From contig JAPYTP010000002.1 in assembly GCA_029941885.1 (NCBI GenBank), positions 80,864 through 119,006 of the forward strand: a DNA stretch of 38,143 nucleotides, in the 5' to 3' direction. The notes below the pieces were generated by a model, which saw nothing but the letters and a program-made list of their open reading frames with translations, was not told the origin of the DNA and made no database searches. Shown in pieces: positions 15,872 through 24,767 of this stretch; positions within the stretch are counted from its first letter, which is position 1, and the number at the start of each line of letters is the position of its first letter. The stretch is from Myxococcota bacterium. GTDB lineage: Bacteria > Myxococcota_A > UBA9160 > UBA4427. A program made the translations under genes and the position numbers.

Positions 15872-17062
15872 ATGTACATCGGATACGACGAAGACCAGGA
15901 GGCTCTGCGCACGGAGCTTCGCGTCTACTATGACGAGCTTTTGACGGACGAGATCCGTGTGGACCTGGTCCGTGAACACGGGATCGGGCCACGCACGCGG
16001 GAGATCGTTCGCCAAATGGGCAAGGACGGTTGGCTCGGGATCGGATGGCCGAAGGAATACGGCGGCCAGGGTCGTTCGGAGATCGAGCAGTTCGTCTTCT
16101 TCGACGAGTCGATGCGTGCACGCGCTCCGGTTCCGATGCTCACGGTCAACACGGTTGGCCCGACGATCATGAAAAATGGCGACGACGAACAGCGAAAGAA
16201 ATTCCTGCCGAAGATCCTCGCCGGCGAAATCCATTTCTGCATCGGCTACAGCGAGCCCGGCGCGGGGACCGATCTCGCAGCACTGCAGACCCGGGCCGAT
16301 CCCGCGCTGGACGGTAGTGGCGAGTACATCATCAATGGCCAGAAGCTCTGGACCAGCCTGGCGAGCGACGCCGATTATTGCTGGCTGGCGGTTCGGACGG
16401 ACCAGGAGGCCTCGAAACATGGGGGGCTGTCGATGTTCCTGGTCGACATGAAGACACCGGGGATTCGCATCGATCCGCTCGAGCTGCTCTCGGATCACGA
16501 CATCAACGCCGTTTTCTTCGACGATGTGCGGGTGCCGAAGGAGTGTCTCGTGGGCGGCCTCAACAAGGGTTGGAAGCTGATCACGAGTCAGTTGAATCAT
16601 GAGCGGGTGACGCTCTGTGCGCCGGGGATGATCGAAGGGGCCTATGACTCCGTCGTCGAATGGGCGCGCGAGACGGAGCGCGCCGGCGGCGGTCGCGTGG
16701 TCGATGAAGAGTGGGTTCAGATCAACCTGGCCAAGGTGAAGGCTGGGCTCCACGTGCTCCGGCTGATGAACTGGAAGGTCGCCTGGACGGCGACCGAAGG
16801 GATGAAGCTGAATCCGGCCGATGCGTCGACGATCAAGGTCTACGGAACCGAGTTCTTTCTGGACGCGTTTCGGCTCCTCATGGAGGTGATGGGTCAGCGC
16901 GGCTATCTGCGCCCAGAGTCCGACGACGCCATCGCCAACGGGATCGTCGAGACGCTCTATCGCAGCCTCCTGATCCTGACCTTCGGCGGGGGCACCAACG
17001 AGATCCAACGCGACCTGATCGGACTCTTCGGGCTCGGTCTGCCTCGCATCCCGCGGATGTAG
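15872..17062 (+). CDS. acyl-CoA dehydrogenase, first of a tandem pair
   Basis: The 396-residue FAD-dependent acyl-CoA dehydrogenase has conserved blocks FCIGYSEPGAGTDLAALQT (flavin and substrate contact), GEYIINGQKLWTSLA, FFDDVRVPKECLVG and GWKLITSQLNHERV. The C-terminal block reads FGGGTNEIQRDLIG. In the classic medium-chain enzyme the catalytic Glu is the residue before this GT; here it is Gly, so the base must lie elsewhere or in the partner. The next gene is also an acyl-CoA dehydrogenase, 27 bases later, like the heteromeric FadE pairs (ChsE1-ChsE2 type) known from steroid side-chain degradation. The ATG at 15872 is preceded by GGAGAG; an in-frame ATG at 15848 is possible. Substrate is inferred only as a CoA thioester, possibly branched or cyclic. 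Confidence 0.9.
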   Translation: MYIGYDEDQEALRTELRVYYDELLTDEIRVDLVREHGIGPRTREIVRQMGKDGWLGIGWPKEYGGQGRSEIEQFVFFDESMRARAPVPMLTVNTVGPTIMKNGDDEQRKKFLPKILAGEIHFCIGYSEPGAGTDLAALQTRADPALDGSGEYIINGQKLWTSLASDADYCWLAVRTDQEASKHGGLSMFLVDMKTPGIRIDPLELLSDHDINAVFFDDVRVPKECLVGGLNKGWKLITSQLNHERVTLCAPGMIEGAYDSVVEWARETERAGGGRVVDEEWVQINLAKVKAGLHVLRLMNWKVAWTATEGMKLNPADASTIKVYGTEFFLDAFRLLMEVMGQRGYLRPESDDAIANGIVETLYRSLLILTFGGGTNEIQRDLIGLFGLGLPRIPRM

Positions 17063-17089
17063 GGGACTCTCCGAATCGAGGAAGACGAC

Positions 17090-18211
17090 ATGAATTTTTC
17101 CTACAGCCAAGAGCAACAAGCCATCTTTGACCTGGCGTCTCAGATTCTCAAGGAGGGCACGCCCCAGGAGCGTCTCCTCGAGATCGAGCGTTCCGAGGGT
17201 CCGAGATTCGATCCGGATCTCTGGGCGAAGCTCGGTCAGGCGGGACTGCTCGCGATCGCGGTTCCCGAGGACTACGACGGCGGCGGGCTCGGTTTCGTCG
17301 AAGTCGCGGGGGTAATCGAGAGCATCGGTCGTACGACCGCGCCCGTGCCCTATCTCGAAACCGTCGTATTGGGCGGCCTCGCGATCGCTGAATTCGGGAG
17401 CGAGGAACAGAAGAAATCGATCCTTCCGGACCTGGCGGCGGGCCAGCGGATTCTCACGGCAGCGATCGTCGAACCCGAGGCCGAGATCGAAGTGCCCGGT
17501 GTTCGGGCGATCGGGAAGGACGGCGGCTGGCAGCTCGATGGGATCAAGTCGTACGTGCCGTGTGCCGCAGTCGCGCATCAGATTCTGGTTTCGGCGATGA
17601 CCGACGAAGGACCCGCGGTCTTCCTCGTCGATCGGGAGGCAGCCGGGGTGACCCTCGAAGCGTTGTCGACGACGAGCCGCATGCCGGAATCGAAGATGAT
17701 CCTGTCGGGTGTGAGGCTCGAGGCCGGAGCGCTGCTCGGTGTCCTCGGTCAGGGTCGTGAGATCATCGAATGGATCGACCTGCGAGCGAATGCCGCGCTA
17801 TGCAACCTCGCCCTCGGGTGTTGCGAGGCGGCGCTCGAGATGACGGCGGAATACTCGAAGACACGCAAGCAATTCGATCAGCCGATCGCGATGTTCCAGT
17901 CGGTCGCCCATCGACAGGCGGACGCCTATATCGACACGCAGGCCGTCCGGCTCTCCGCCCTCGAAGTCGCGTGGCTGATCTCGGTCGGTCGCCCCGCCCA
18001 CGAAGAGGTCGCGATCGCGAAACATCTCGCGGCGGACGCAGGCTATCGCGTCACATTCTCGGCGCAGCATATCCATGGGGGCATCGGCGTCGATCGCGAA
18101 TATCCGGTCCATCGCTACTACGTATACGCGAGGCATGTGGAGTTGATGTTAGGTGGATCGACCCACCATATGCGAAAGCTCGGAAAGCTGATCGCGAGCG
18201 GGGCGGCGTAG
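17090..18211 (+). CDS. acyl-CoA dehydrogenase, second of a tandem pair
   Basis: The 373-residue member has the N-terminal acyl-CoA dehydrogenase helical domain (FSYSQEQQAIFDLASQIL), AIAVPEDYDGGGLGFVEV, the middle beta domain (GWQLDGIKSYVPCA), and a C-terminal helical domain with YSKTRKQFDQPIAMFQSVAH and IHGGIGVDREYPVHRYYVYA. The middle domain is less conserved than in catalytic homologues; the usual E.xGSD block reads IVEPEAEIEVPG. This fits the diverged partner in a two-subunit enzyme. It begins 27 bases after the preceding gene, with GAGGAAG before the ATG, so the two are almost certainly co-transcribed. It converges on the molybdopterin gene, with 11 bases between. Confidence 0.9.
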   Translation: MNFSYSQEQQAIFDLASQILKEGTPQERLLEIERSEGPRFDPDLWAKLGQAGLLAIAVPEDYDGGGLGFVEVAGVIESIGRTTAPVPYLETVVLGGLAIAEFGSEEQKKSILPDLAAGQRILTAAIVEPEAEIEVPGVRAIGKDGGWQLDGIKSYVPCAAVAHQILVSAMTDEGPAVFLVDREAAGVTLEALSTTSRMPESKMILSGVRLEAGALLGVLGQGREIIEWIDLRANAALCNLALGCCEAALEMTAEYSKTRKQFDQPIAMFQSVAHRQADAYIDTQAVRLSALEVAWLISVGRPAHEEVAIAKHLAADAGYRVTFSAQHIHGGIGVDREYPVHRYYVYARHVELMLGGSTHHMRKLGKLIASGAA

Positions 18212-18222
18212 CGTTCGGTCCG

Positions 18223-20460
18223 CTAGGCCTTCGTGACGGCTACGGGAATCGCACTCATGCGCGGAATTCCCGTATGCGGATCGAAATCGCGCTCATTGTC
18301 GACGAGGCGCCCCGTATTGCTCCCGAACTGGCGAACGTCCGCATCGTGTTTGGGCGCGGCGCCGAAACAATGTGCCATGGAGAGGATCCCGCGACGAACC
18401 TCGGGCGCCGGCTCGGCGATACCGAGGATCGAGGCGTGGGGCGAGGCGATCTGGATGAGATCTCCCTTGGCGAGACCCAGCATGTCGAGATCGTCGGGGT
18501 TGAGGAAGGCCGGGTTGTAGGGTCTGCGGCCGTTCAGCTTTGGGATGTCCCGGCCACTCGAGTTGTAGACGTTCGGTAGCCGTCGAGAGATGAGTTGGAA
18601 GGGGTAGGCCGCCGCATCCTCGCCGCGCTCGCGGCCGAAGACCTCGGAGCGAATGGCCGAAAGCTCCGCCAGCATGTCCGGATTTCCGATCTCCAGCCGA
18701 TCTCGACAATCTGGATCCGCCGGAGCGACGCGGATCTTCTCGTCGTCGTAGATCTTCCCATGTCGGTGTTTTCGGATCTCGTCGAGCGGGATTCTCGAGC
18801 CGTTCATCAGCCCGTCGAGCACCCATTCGGTCGAAGGCATCTCCTCCATGTCGAATTCGACGAGATCCCGTCGCTCACGCAGGGCGCCGGTTTCCGGTCG
18901 GATCGGATAGCACTTGAGCGGGATGCCCATCCGCCTCGAGAGCCCATAGAAGAATTCCCACTCTTCGATGACGTCGGAGCCTTCGGGCGGATCGACGATC
19001 GCAGGTGTGTATTGCGCATAGGGCTCGGGATAGCCGTGGGCGACATAGGTCTGTTCGATGGCTTCGCTCGAAATCGAGATGCCGGGGACTTCGAGGGAGA
19101 GTCTGGGTGCGATGACATAGTCGGCGAATCGGGAGGTCTCGGACATCTTCATATCGAGGGTCACGAGGAGATCGAGATTCTCCATCGCGCGAACCGCCTT
19201 CAGCTGGTCGGGCCAGGCCGCGATCGGGTTGCTCCCGACGCATATGAGCGCACGGATGCGACCTTCGCCGTCGTAGAGGATCTCATCCGAGAGCGCGGCG
19301 GTGGGCAATCCCGCAGCGGAGTTGCCGAGGTCACGAGAGCGAAGAGATTCGCCGCGCCCCCAGCCGGATCGGGGGGGTGAGGCTTGTGCCTTGGGCGTCG
19401 CGCGGGGAAGCAGTGCCCCTGGATTCGGAAGGAGATCTCCTTCGCGACGCCAGCGACCACACACGGTGTTGAGCGCGAGCAGCAGGTACTCGGTGAGATT
19501 TCCATGGGGCGACATGTTGGGTCCGGTGCCCGCGACGCCGCAGCCCCGAGGCGACTCCCCCTGCGTCGGATTTCCGGCGAAGGTGCGTGCGGCGAGTTCG
19601 ATCTCCTCCGTCGTGAGGCCGGCGCGCTCGGCGGCGTATTCGGGTGTAAAGTCGGCGACGGTCTCTTCGAGCTCGCTGAAGCCTGAAACATGCGCTTCGC
19701 AGAAGTCCGCGTCGTAGCGCTCTTCTCGCAGGATCACGTTCAACAGGGCGGCGAGGATCGTCGGGTCCTCACCCGCACGAGGTTGGAGGTAGACGTCGGC
19801 GAAGCGCGCGACCTCCGCCTTGCGCGGATCGATCACGATCAATTTCATGCCACGCTTCTTCGCGTCGCGCAGGCGTTTGCTCGGATTCGAAGGAGGAATA
19901 CCCCCGGACATCGAGATCAGCGGATTGTTCCCGACCAGCATCCAGACATCGGATTCGTCGAAGACGTACGAGCCCCCGAGCCAGCGACCGTGGATCGCGT
20001 TGGAAACGTGTTTGCCCGGCTGGTCGATGGAGGCTGACGTGAAGACCATCTTGGAACCGAGGCCGAGCATCCAGCCGACGGCGGCCGGGATCGAGGGGGC
20101 GTGGGGACCGGAGTAGGTCCCGGGGTAGAGCGCGAGGGAGCGCGGGCCGTGCTCGGCGACGATTCGTGCGATCCGCTCGGCGATCTCGTCCATCGCCGTC
20201 TTGCTTTCGATCCCGACGTATTGCCCGTCCGGTTGGCGTTTCTGGGAATGCAGAAGGCGGTCGGAGTGGGCGTGCTGCTCGGGCAGCGAGCGACCCTTCG
20301 CGCAGGTGAATCCGAAATAGGCCGGATTCTCTCGGTCGCCCACGACGCGAACGGGTCGACCGTTTTCGACGTCGACCAGGATCCCGCAATTGGCGTGACA
20401 GAAGCGGCAGATCGAGGGGTGGCGGCCGGCTGCGCTCGGCGAAGGCGTTTCCGAAGACAT
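18223..20460 (-). CDS. molybdopterin-dependent oxidoreductase (DMSO reductase superfamily)
   Basis: The 745-residue protein has an N-terminal [4Fe-4S] site (C18, C21, C25, C53 in CRFCHANCG ... FTCAKG). The molybdopterin domains carry WMLVGNNPLISMSGGIPPSN, LIVIDPRKAEVARFADVYLQPRAGEDP, LICVGSNPIAAWPD and SRFADYVIAPRLSLEVPG. A C-terminal molydopterin dinucleotide-binding beta-barrel (YPFQLISRRLPNVYNSS, NPDDLDMLGLAKGDLIQIAS) follows. The Mo-ligating residue is probably in SASIDQPGKHV, but I cannot identify it surely. It lacks a Tat signal, so it is probably cytoplasmic, and no electron-transfer subunits are encoded next to it. The substrate is unknown; similar genes in actinobacteria and deltaproteobacteria are annotated only generically. 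It is divergent from the SDR gene at 20526. Confidence 0.88.
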   Translation of the reverse strand: MSSETPSPSAAGRHPSICRFCHANCGILVDVENGRPVRVVGDRENPAYFGFTCAKGRSLPEQHAHSDRLLHSQKRQPDGQYVGIESKTAMDEIAERIARIVAEHGPRSLALYPGTYSGPHAPSIPAAVGWMLGLGSKMVFTSASIDQPGKHVSNAIHGRWLGGSYVFDESDVWMLVGNNPLISMSGGIPPSNPSKRLRDAKKRGMKLIVIDPRKAEVARFADVYLQPRAGEDPTILAALLNVILREERYDADFCEAHVSGFSELEETVADFTPEYAAERAGLTTEEIELAARTFAGNPTQGESPRGCGVAGTGPNMSPHGNLTEYLLLALNTVCGRWRREGDLLPNPGALLPRATPKAQASPPRSGWGRGESLRSRDLGNSAAGLPTAALSDEILYDGEGRIRALICVGSNPIAAWPDQLKAVRAMENLDLLVTLDMKMSETSRFADYVIAPRLSLEVPGISISSEAIEQTYVAHGYPEPYAQYTPAIVDPPEGSDVIEEWEFFYGLSRRMGIPLKCYPIRPETGALRERRDLVEFDMEEMPSTEWVLDGLMNGSRIPLDEIRKHRHGKIYDDEKIRVAPADPDCRDRLEIGNPDMLAELSAIRSEVFGRERGEDAAAYPFQLISRRLPNVYNSSGRDIPKLNGRRPYNPAFLNPDDLDMLGLAKGDLIQIASPHASILGIAEPAPEVRRGILSMAHCFGAAPKHDADVRQFGSNTGRLVDNERDFDPHTGIPRMSAIPVAVTKA

Positions 20461-20525
20461 CGGGCGATTCTATCATGCGGGTCCAGATCGCGTGCCGCAG
20501 CGCAGCGGAATCAATTGGAGACGAG

Positions 20526-21389
20526 ATGAGGGAATTCGAGGGCAAGACGGCGGTCATCACGGGCGGAGCGAGTGGCATGGGCTTCGCGATGGCCGAATCA
20601 TTTGCACGAGTCGGGATGAATATCGTCCTGGCGGATGTCGAAGTGGGCGCTCTCAAGGAGGCCGCCGAAAGAATCGAAGCGCTCGCCGTGACTGCGGTTC
20701 CGGTGCAGACCGATGTCGCCGACGAAGCGGACATGGATCACCTGCACGACGTCGTGCGGCAACGATTCGGGGCTCCGGACATCCTGTGCCTGAACGCGGG
20801 AGTGGCCGGCGGCGGAGGGCAGACGGATTTGCTGACCACCAAGGATTGGAAGTGGGCGATCGACGTCAATCTCTACGGGATCATCCACGGGCTCAGGGTC
20901 TTCCTCGGCGACATGCGTGAAAGCGACGCGGGACATATCGTGGTGACGGCTTCGGTCGCGGGTCTGACGAGCTTCCCCGGCTCACTCCCCTACAACGCCA
21001 CCAAACACGCGGCAGTGTCGATCGCGGAGGGGCTGTTCAGCGAACTCGCCGAGGCGGGTTCCGGAGTCGCGGTGCATTGTCTGTGTCCGGGGGTCGTCTC
21101 GACGAATATTCACAATTCCGATCGAAACCGACCCAAGGAACTCCAGAACACGCCCGCTGACGAGCAGCCGCGTTCGGAGGAATTTGCGGGCTTCATGGAG
21201 CGGCTCTATGAGGATGTCTCCAAGCCGCACGAAGTCGCGGAGCTCGTGTTTCGGGCGATTGTCGATGGGCAGTTCTGGATCCAGACCGATGGCTTCTATC
21301 GGGACGCGATCGCGGCGCGCCACCGTTCGATCGAGAACGACACCGATCCGCCGGCGCGGGGTTCGATCATCTCGGTCTATTCGGACTAA
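20526..21389 (+). CDS. short-chain dehydrogenase/reductase (classical SDR)
   Basis: The 287-residue protein has the NAD(P)-binding TGGASGMG motif (residues 12-19), the acidic LADVEV end of beta-2 (D37, suggesting NAD preference), CLNAGVAGGGG, and the catalytic S143 (VTASVAG), Y156 and K160 (PYNATKHA). CLCPGVVSTNIHNSDR follows. It resembles the 'SDR family NAD(P)-dependent oxidoreductase' members used in lipid, steroid and aromatic catabolism; the substrate is unknown. GGAGACGAG precedes the ATG at 20526. It is divergent from the molybdopterin gene (65 bases) and convergent with nudC (17 bases). Confidence 0.9.
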   Translation: MREFEGKTAVITGGASGMGFAMAESFARVGMNIVLADVEVGALKEAAERIEALAVTAVPVQTDVADEADMDHLHDVVRQRFGAPDILCLNAGVAGGGGQTDLLTTKDWKWAIDVNLYGIIHGLRVFLGDMRESDAGHIVVTASVAGLTSFPGSLPYNATKHAAVSIAEGLFSELAEAGSGVAVHCLCPGVVSTNIHNSDRNRPKELQNTPADEQPRSEEFAGFMERLYEDVSKPHEVAELVFRAIVDGQFWIQTDGFYRDAIAARHRSIENDTDPPARGSIISVYSD

Positions 21390-21406
21390 TGCGGAGCGGA
21401 CTTCTC

Positions 21407-22255
21407 CTACCAGTCGACGTCGACGCCGTTCCGCTTCAGGAAGTCGTGGATCAGCCACTGGCTGATGCTGACGCGGCCAGGGAAGAAGTGGGGCATCTCC
21501 TTCGCCTTGAACCACTGTGCCGCGACGATCTCCTCGCCGTCGATCTGGATCTCTCCGGATTCGTATTTGGCGCGAAAGCCGAGCATGAGCGAGTTCGGGA
21601 AGGGCCAGGCCTGGCTCGAGAAATACTCGACATCGCTCACGATGATCGCGGTCTCCTCGAAGACCTCGCGCCGAACCGCGTCCTCGGCGGACTCGCCCGG
21701 TTCGACGAAGCCGGCCAGCACGCTCATGATGCCCTCGGGAAAATGCGGAGAACGAGCGAGCAGGATTTCATCCCCCTTCTCGACCGACACGATCATGGCG
21801 GGGGCGAGGCGCGGATACGTTGGGATCTTGCAGCTCGGGCAGGATCGCGACCGATCGACCTCCGAGAGCACCGTGGGTTCGGCGCAAGCGCCACAGAATT
21901 GGTGGGTCTTGTCCCATTCGACGATCTGGACCGCGCGGCCTGCGATCGCGTGGGTGGGCTCGTCGAGGGAGGCGAAGAGCATGTGGAGGTTCGTGAATTT
22001 GAGCCCCCCCGTCTCCGTGGCGTCCGCTGGCAATTCGGCCGAGTAGCAATGACGTCCGTCGAGGGCGCCTAGATACTGTCGCCGAACCGCCTCGAAGCCG
22101 TGGCCGTCGATGGTGGCGACATCGGGGAGCCGCAGGTCTTCGGTCACGAGCAGGTCGCGCCCGCGGAAGGCAAAGAGCATCGGGTCTTCACCGGGCTCCT
22201 CTGGGGATTTGTGGTGAGGCACGAAGCGGAACGGAGACTCGGAGGGATTGCTCAT
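21407..22255 (-). CDS. nudC: NADH pyrophosphatase NudC
   Basis: The 282-residue Nudix hydrolase has a four-Cys zinc ribbon (C121, C124, C139, C142), followed by PTYPRLAPAMIV and the Nudix box GFVEPGESAEDAVRREVFEET (residues 182-202). SQAWPFPNSLMLGF (214-227) is the NudC signature after the Nudix box. NudC splits NADH to NMNH and AMP, and decaps NAD-capped RNA in some bacteria. An N-terminal NUDIX-like domain precedes the ribbon, as in the family. It is a single gene, with ATG at 22255. Confidence 0.95.
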   Translation of the reverse strand: MSNPSESPFRFVPHHKSPEEPGEDPMLFAFRGRDLLVTEDLRLPDVATIDGHGFEAVRRQYLGALDGRHCYSAELPADATETGGLKFTNLHMLFASLDEPTHAIAGRAVQIVEWDKTHQFCGACAEPTVLSEVDRSRSCPSCKIPTYPRLAPAMIVSVEKGDEILLARSPHFPEGIMSVLAGFVEPGESAEDAVRREVFEETAIIVSDVEYFSSQAWPFPNSLMLGFRAKYESGEIQIDGEEIVAAQWFKAKEMPHFFPGRVSISQWLIHDFLKRNGVDVDW

Positions 22256-22364
22256 GCTTCCAGCCTACCCAAAATGAAGCGCGCAGACCGCAGGGGTCGA
22301 CCCCCTCGCCCGACCGATTCGATCCATGCCCGAAGACCGAATCGCGCTCCGGAAAGGGCCTGAA

Positions 22365-22913
22365 ATGGCCGACACGGCTGAAATGCAGGTGCGCACAAAA
22401 GTCCACCACCTGATGCCGCTCATGCGGGAATTCGGGGGCCTCGAGAGGAAGAGGCTGGGAGCCGGGGTGACCCCCCTCGAGTTCCAGCGCTGGCTCGACC
22501 TCAAGAGCCAGATCGGGCGAACCTTCGCGAAGTCCCGGGAAGCCGGATTGTCGGCGATCGGTGGGAGTGACGGCAAGGCTCGACCGACCCGCCTCGTGGT
22601 CACCTACGCCTCCCGGGACGCGCTGATCGATTCGATCGTCACGAACATCCAGCCGGCTGGCCTCTTCGTGCCGACCCCCTTTGTCGCCAACGTCGGGACC
22701 CATTTCCTGCTCCGGGTCAATCTGGCGCAGGAGGGCGAAGCCGCCGACATTCCCGCCATCGTCGTCACTTCGATCACCCAGGGCGCTCACACGCTTTCAA
22801 CGATGGGCATGGGGATGGGGATCAAGATTCTGAAACCGACCCCGGCACAGGGCGCGGGAATCTCGAAGATCTTCGCTTCGACGCTCGACGTGGATCTCGG
22901 ACTCGTGGGCTGA
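22365..22913 (+). CDS. PilZ-like (TIGR02266-type) protein
   Basis: The 182-residue protein ends in a PilZ-like beta-barrel: RLVVTYASRDALIDSIVTNI, QPAGLFVPTPFVANVGTHFLLRVNL, then ADIPAIVVTSITQG and GMGMGIKIL. This is the layout of the TIGR02266 family common in Myxococcota. The canonical c-di-GMP RxxxR motif is not clearly present, so ligand binding is uncertain. The first 60 residues form a helical stretch (LMREFGGLERKRLG, LEFQRWLDLKSQIGRTF) like the N-terminal domain of those proteins. The frame also has an ATG at 22326, but the GGAAAGGG 8 bases before 22365 favours the later start. It could take part in motility or surface regulation, by analogy only. Confidence 0.65.
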   Translation: MADTAEMQVRTKVHHLMPLMREFGGLERKRLGAGVTPLEFQRWLDLKSQIGRTFAKSREAGLSAIGGSDGKARPTRLVVTYASRDALIDSIVTNIQPAGLFVPTPFVANVGTHFLLRVNLAQEGEAADIPAIVVTSITQGAHTLSTMGMGMGIKILKPTPAQGAGISKIFASTLDVDLGLVG

Positions 22914-22984
22914 ATGACTGCGGTGGGGCCCGCCTTCGCGATGGCGGTCACGCCTCTCGGTCGGCGCTCTGATATCGTTGGTGG

Positions 22985-24715
22985 ATGAGTACGACCGACC
23001 GATTCCACTTCACGTCTCTCTCTCTCTTGCTTCTCTCGTTCTGCGTGATCGCCTGCTCGATCTCGGATGGCCTCCCCGTCGAGATCGAGCAGGACAGCAC
23101 TCTCGTGATCGAGTTGGGGGGCGAGTACATCGAGGCCCCGGGGCCCTCGGTGATGCAGCGCCTCGCCGGGCAGGAGACGCGCCCCTTCTTGGGACTGCTG
23201 TCGATGTTCAGTCGTGCGGAGCGAGATTCGCGGATCGCGACGGTCGTTTTGCGGATTCAGCCGCTGCGGATCGGATGGGGCAAAGCCGACGAGATTCGTG
23301 CGGCCATCGATCGCCTGCGCGCAAGGGGGATCCACACCGTCGCTCACCTCGAGATCCAGGGGTATTCCGCCAACCGGGAGCTCTTCATCGCCAGTGCGGC
23401 GGACGAGACCTTCGTGGCGCCGGGGGCGGCGACGCCGCTCGTTGGGCTCGCGGCGGAGTACCTTTTTCTCGGAGGCTTCTGGGAACAATTTGGCATCGAG
23501 TTCGATATCGCGAAGGCGGGTCGGTACAAGAGTGCGGTCGAGGTCTACGCCGAGCGGGGGATGTCCGACGCCTCGCGTGAGATGGCGAACTCGCTGCTCG
23601 ACGACACCTACGATCGATTCGTCACGGGGCTTGCGGAGGGTCGCGGGTTGGCGCGGGAGTCGGTGGTAGCGGCCATCGACGACGGGGTGATCCGAAACCA
23701 ACAGTTGGAAGCGGTGGGTCTACTCGACGGCGAACTCCACCTCGATCAGCTGCTCGATCGATTCGGTCCCAACGTGGTGAACCACTCCGAGTACGCCCTG
23801 GTCGAGCCGGAGGAACTCGGTTTCGAAGCCGAGGCGGAATTTGCACTGATCTACGGCAGCGGTCCCGTCGTCCAGGGCGAGGCCGACAACTCGCTGTTCT
23901 CGCACCCCGCCACCTTTGCATCGGAGACGATCTCGCGGGCCATTCTCGGCGCTGCTGAAGATCCGGCGATCAGCGCGATCCTGTTTCGCATCGACAGCCC
24001 CGGCGGCTCCGCGCTGGCCTCGGAATTGATCTGGCGCGCGGTCGATCGGGCACAAGAGGCGGGCAAGCCCGTGATCGCCTCTTTCTCGGACGTGGCTGCG
24101 TCCGGAGGCTACTACGTGGCTTCCGGAGCGGACGGGATCGTCTCGGATCCGGGTACGCTGACGGGTTCGATCGGCGTCTATGCGCTTCGCCCCGTACTCG
24201 GCGGTCTCCTCGACAAGCTCGAGATCGGAATCGATTCACTCACGCGCGGTCGCCACGCGGATTTCCTGCTCTCGAGCAAGAAGATGTCGCCCGCCACCCT
24301 GGCTCGGCTGCAGACGACGGTATTCGACACCTACCAGATTTTCTTGACGCGGGTTTCGGACGGCCGCTCGATGTCGATGGAAGAAGTCGATCGCGTCGGT
24401 CAGGGTCGCGTCTGGACCGGAAGGCAGGCCTTCGAGGCGGGCCTCGTCGACGAACTCGGTGGGCTCTACACAGCGGCCCGTCGTGCGAAGCGGGCGATCG
24501 GGCTCGACGAAGATGCCGATGTATACCTCGTTCCCTATCCACGCCCCGCATCGTTCTCGGAACAACTCTTCGCAGCGCTCCGGTCGACGGCCCTCGGATC
24601 TCCCGTGCCGCTCTTCGATTGGCCGGAACCGCTTCGGGGTCTCATCGAAATGGTGGCAGCGTTGCCTTCGGGGAGCGCGCTTCTGATTCCACCGATGCTG
24701 ATCGATATCCGCTGA
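22985..24715 (+). CDS. sppA: signal peptide peptidase SppA (67K type), lipid-anchored form
   Basis: The 576-residue protein has two tandem SppA (S49) domains. In the first, K182 (AKAGRYKSAVE) is the general-base Lys of the E. coli-type enzyme. In the second, S373 (SDVAASGGYYVAS) is the nucleophile, and DSPGGSALASELI precedes it. SppA cleaves leftover signal peptides in the membrane. E. coli SppA is held by an N-terminal helix; here the N terminus reads as a lipoprotein signal (FCVIACS, lipobox Cys at 24), so it may be a periplasmic lipoprotein. An alpha/beta hydrolase follows 52 bases later on the same strand. Confidence 0.9.
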   Translation: MSTTDRFHFTSLSLLLLSFCVIACSISDGLPVEIEQDSTLVIELGGEYIEAPGPSVMQRLAGQETRPFLGLLSMFSRAERDSRIATVVLRIQPLRIGWGKADEIRAAIDRLRARGIHTVAHLEIQGYSANRELFIASAADETFVAPGAATPLVGLAAEYLFLGGFWEQFGIEFDIAKAGRYKSAVEVYAERGMSDASREMANSLLDDTYDRFVTGLAEGRGLARESVVAAIDDGVIRNQQLEAVGLLDGELHLDQLLDRFGPNVVNHSEYALVEPEELGFEAEAEFALIYGSGPVVQGEADNSLFSHPATFASETISRAILGAAEDPAISAILFRIDSPGGSALASELIWRAVDRAQEAGKPVIASFSDVAASGGYYVASGADGIVSDPGTLTGSIGVYALRPVLGGLLDKLEIGIDSLTRGRHADFLLSSKKMSPATLARLQTTVFDTYQIFLTRVSDGRSMSMEEVDRVGQGRVWTGRQAFEAGLVDELGGLYTAARRAKRAIGLDEDADVYLVPYPRPASFSEQLFAALRSTALGSPVPLFDWPEPLRGLIEMVAALPSGSALLIPPMLIDIR

Positions 24716-24767
24716 AGCTCGCCGCCGCCGATCCGGGTCTGCAGCCTCAGGAAGGGAGTTCCGGTTC

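Noticed and set aside
15782..17578. 598-codon open frame antisense to both acyl-CoA dehydrogenase genes
   Set aside because: It mirrors real, well-conserved genes on the other strand; GC-rich codon use makes long antisense frames, and its product matches no family.
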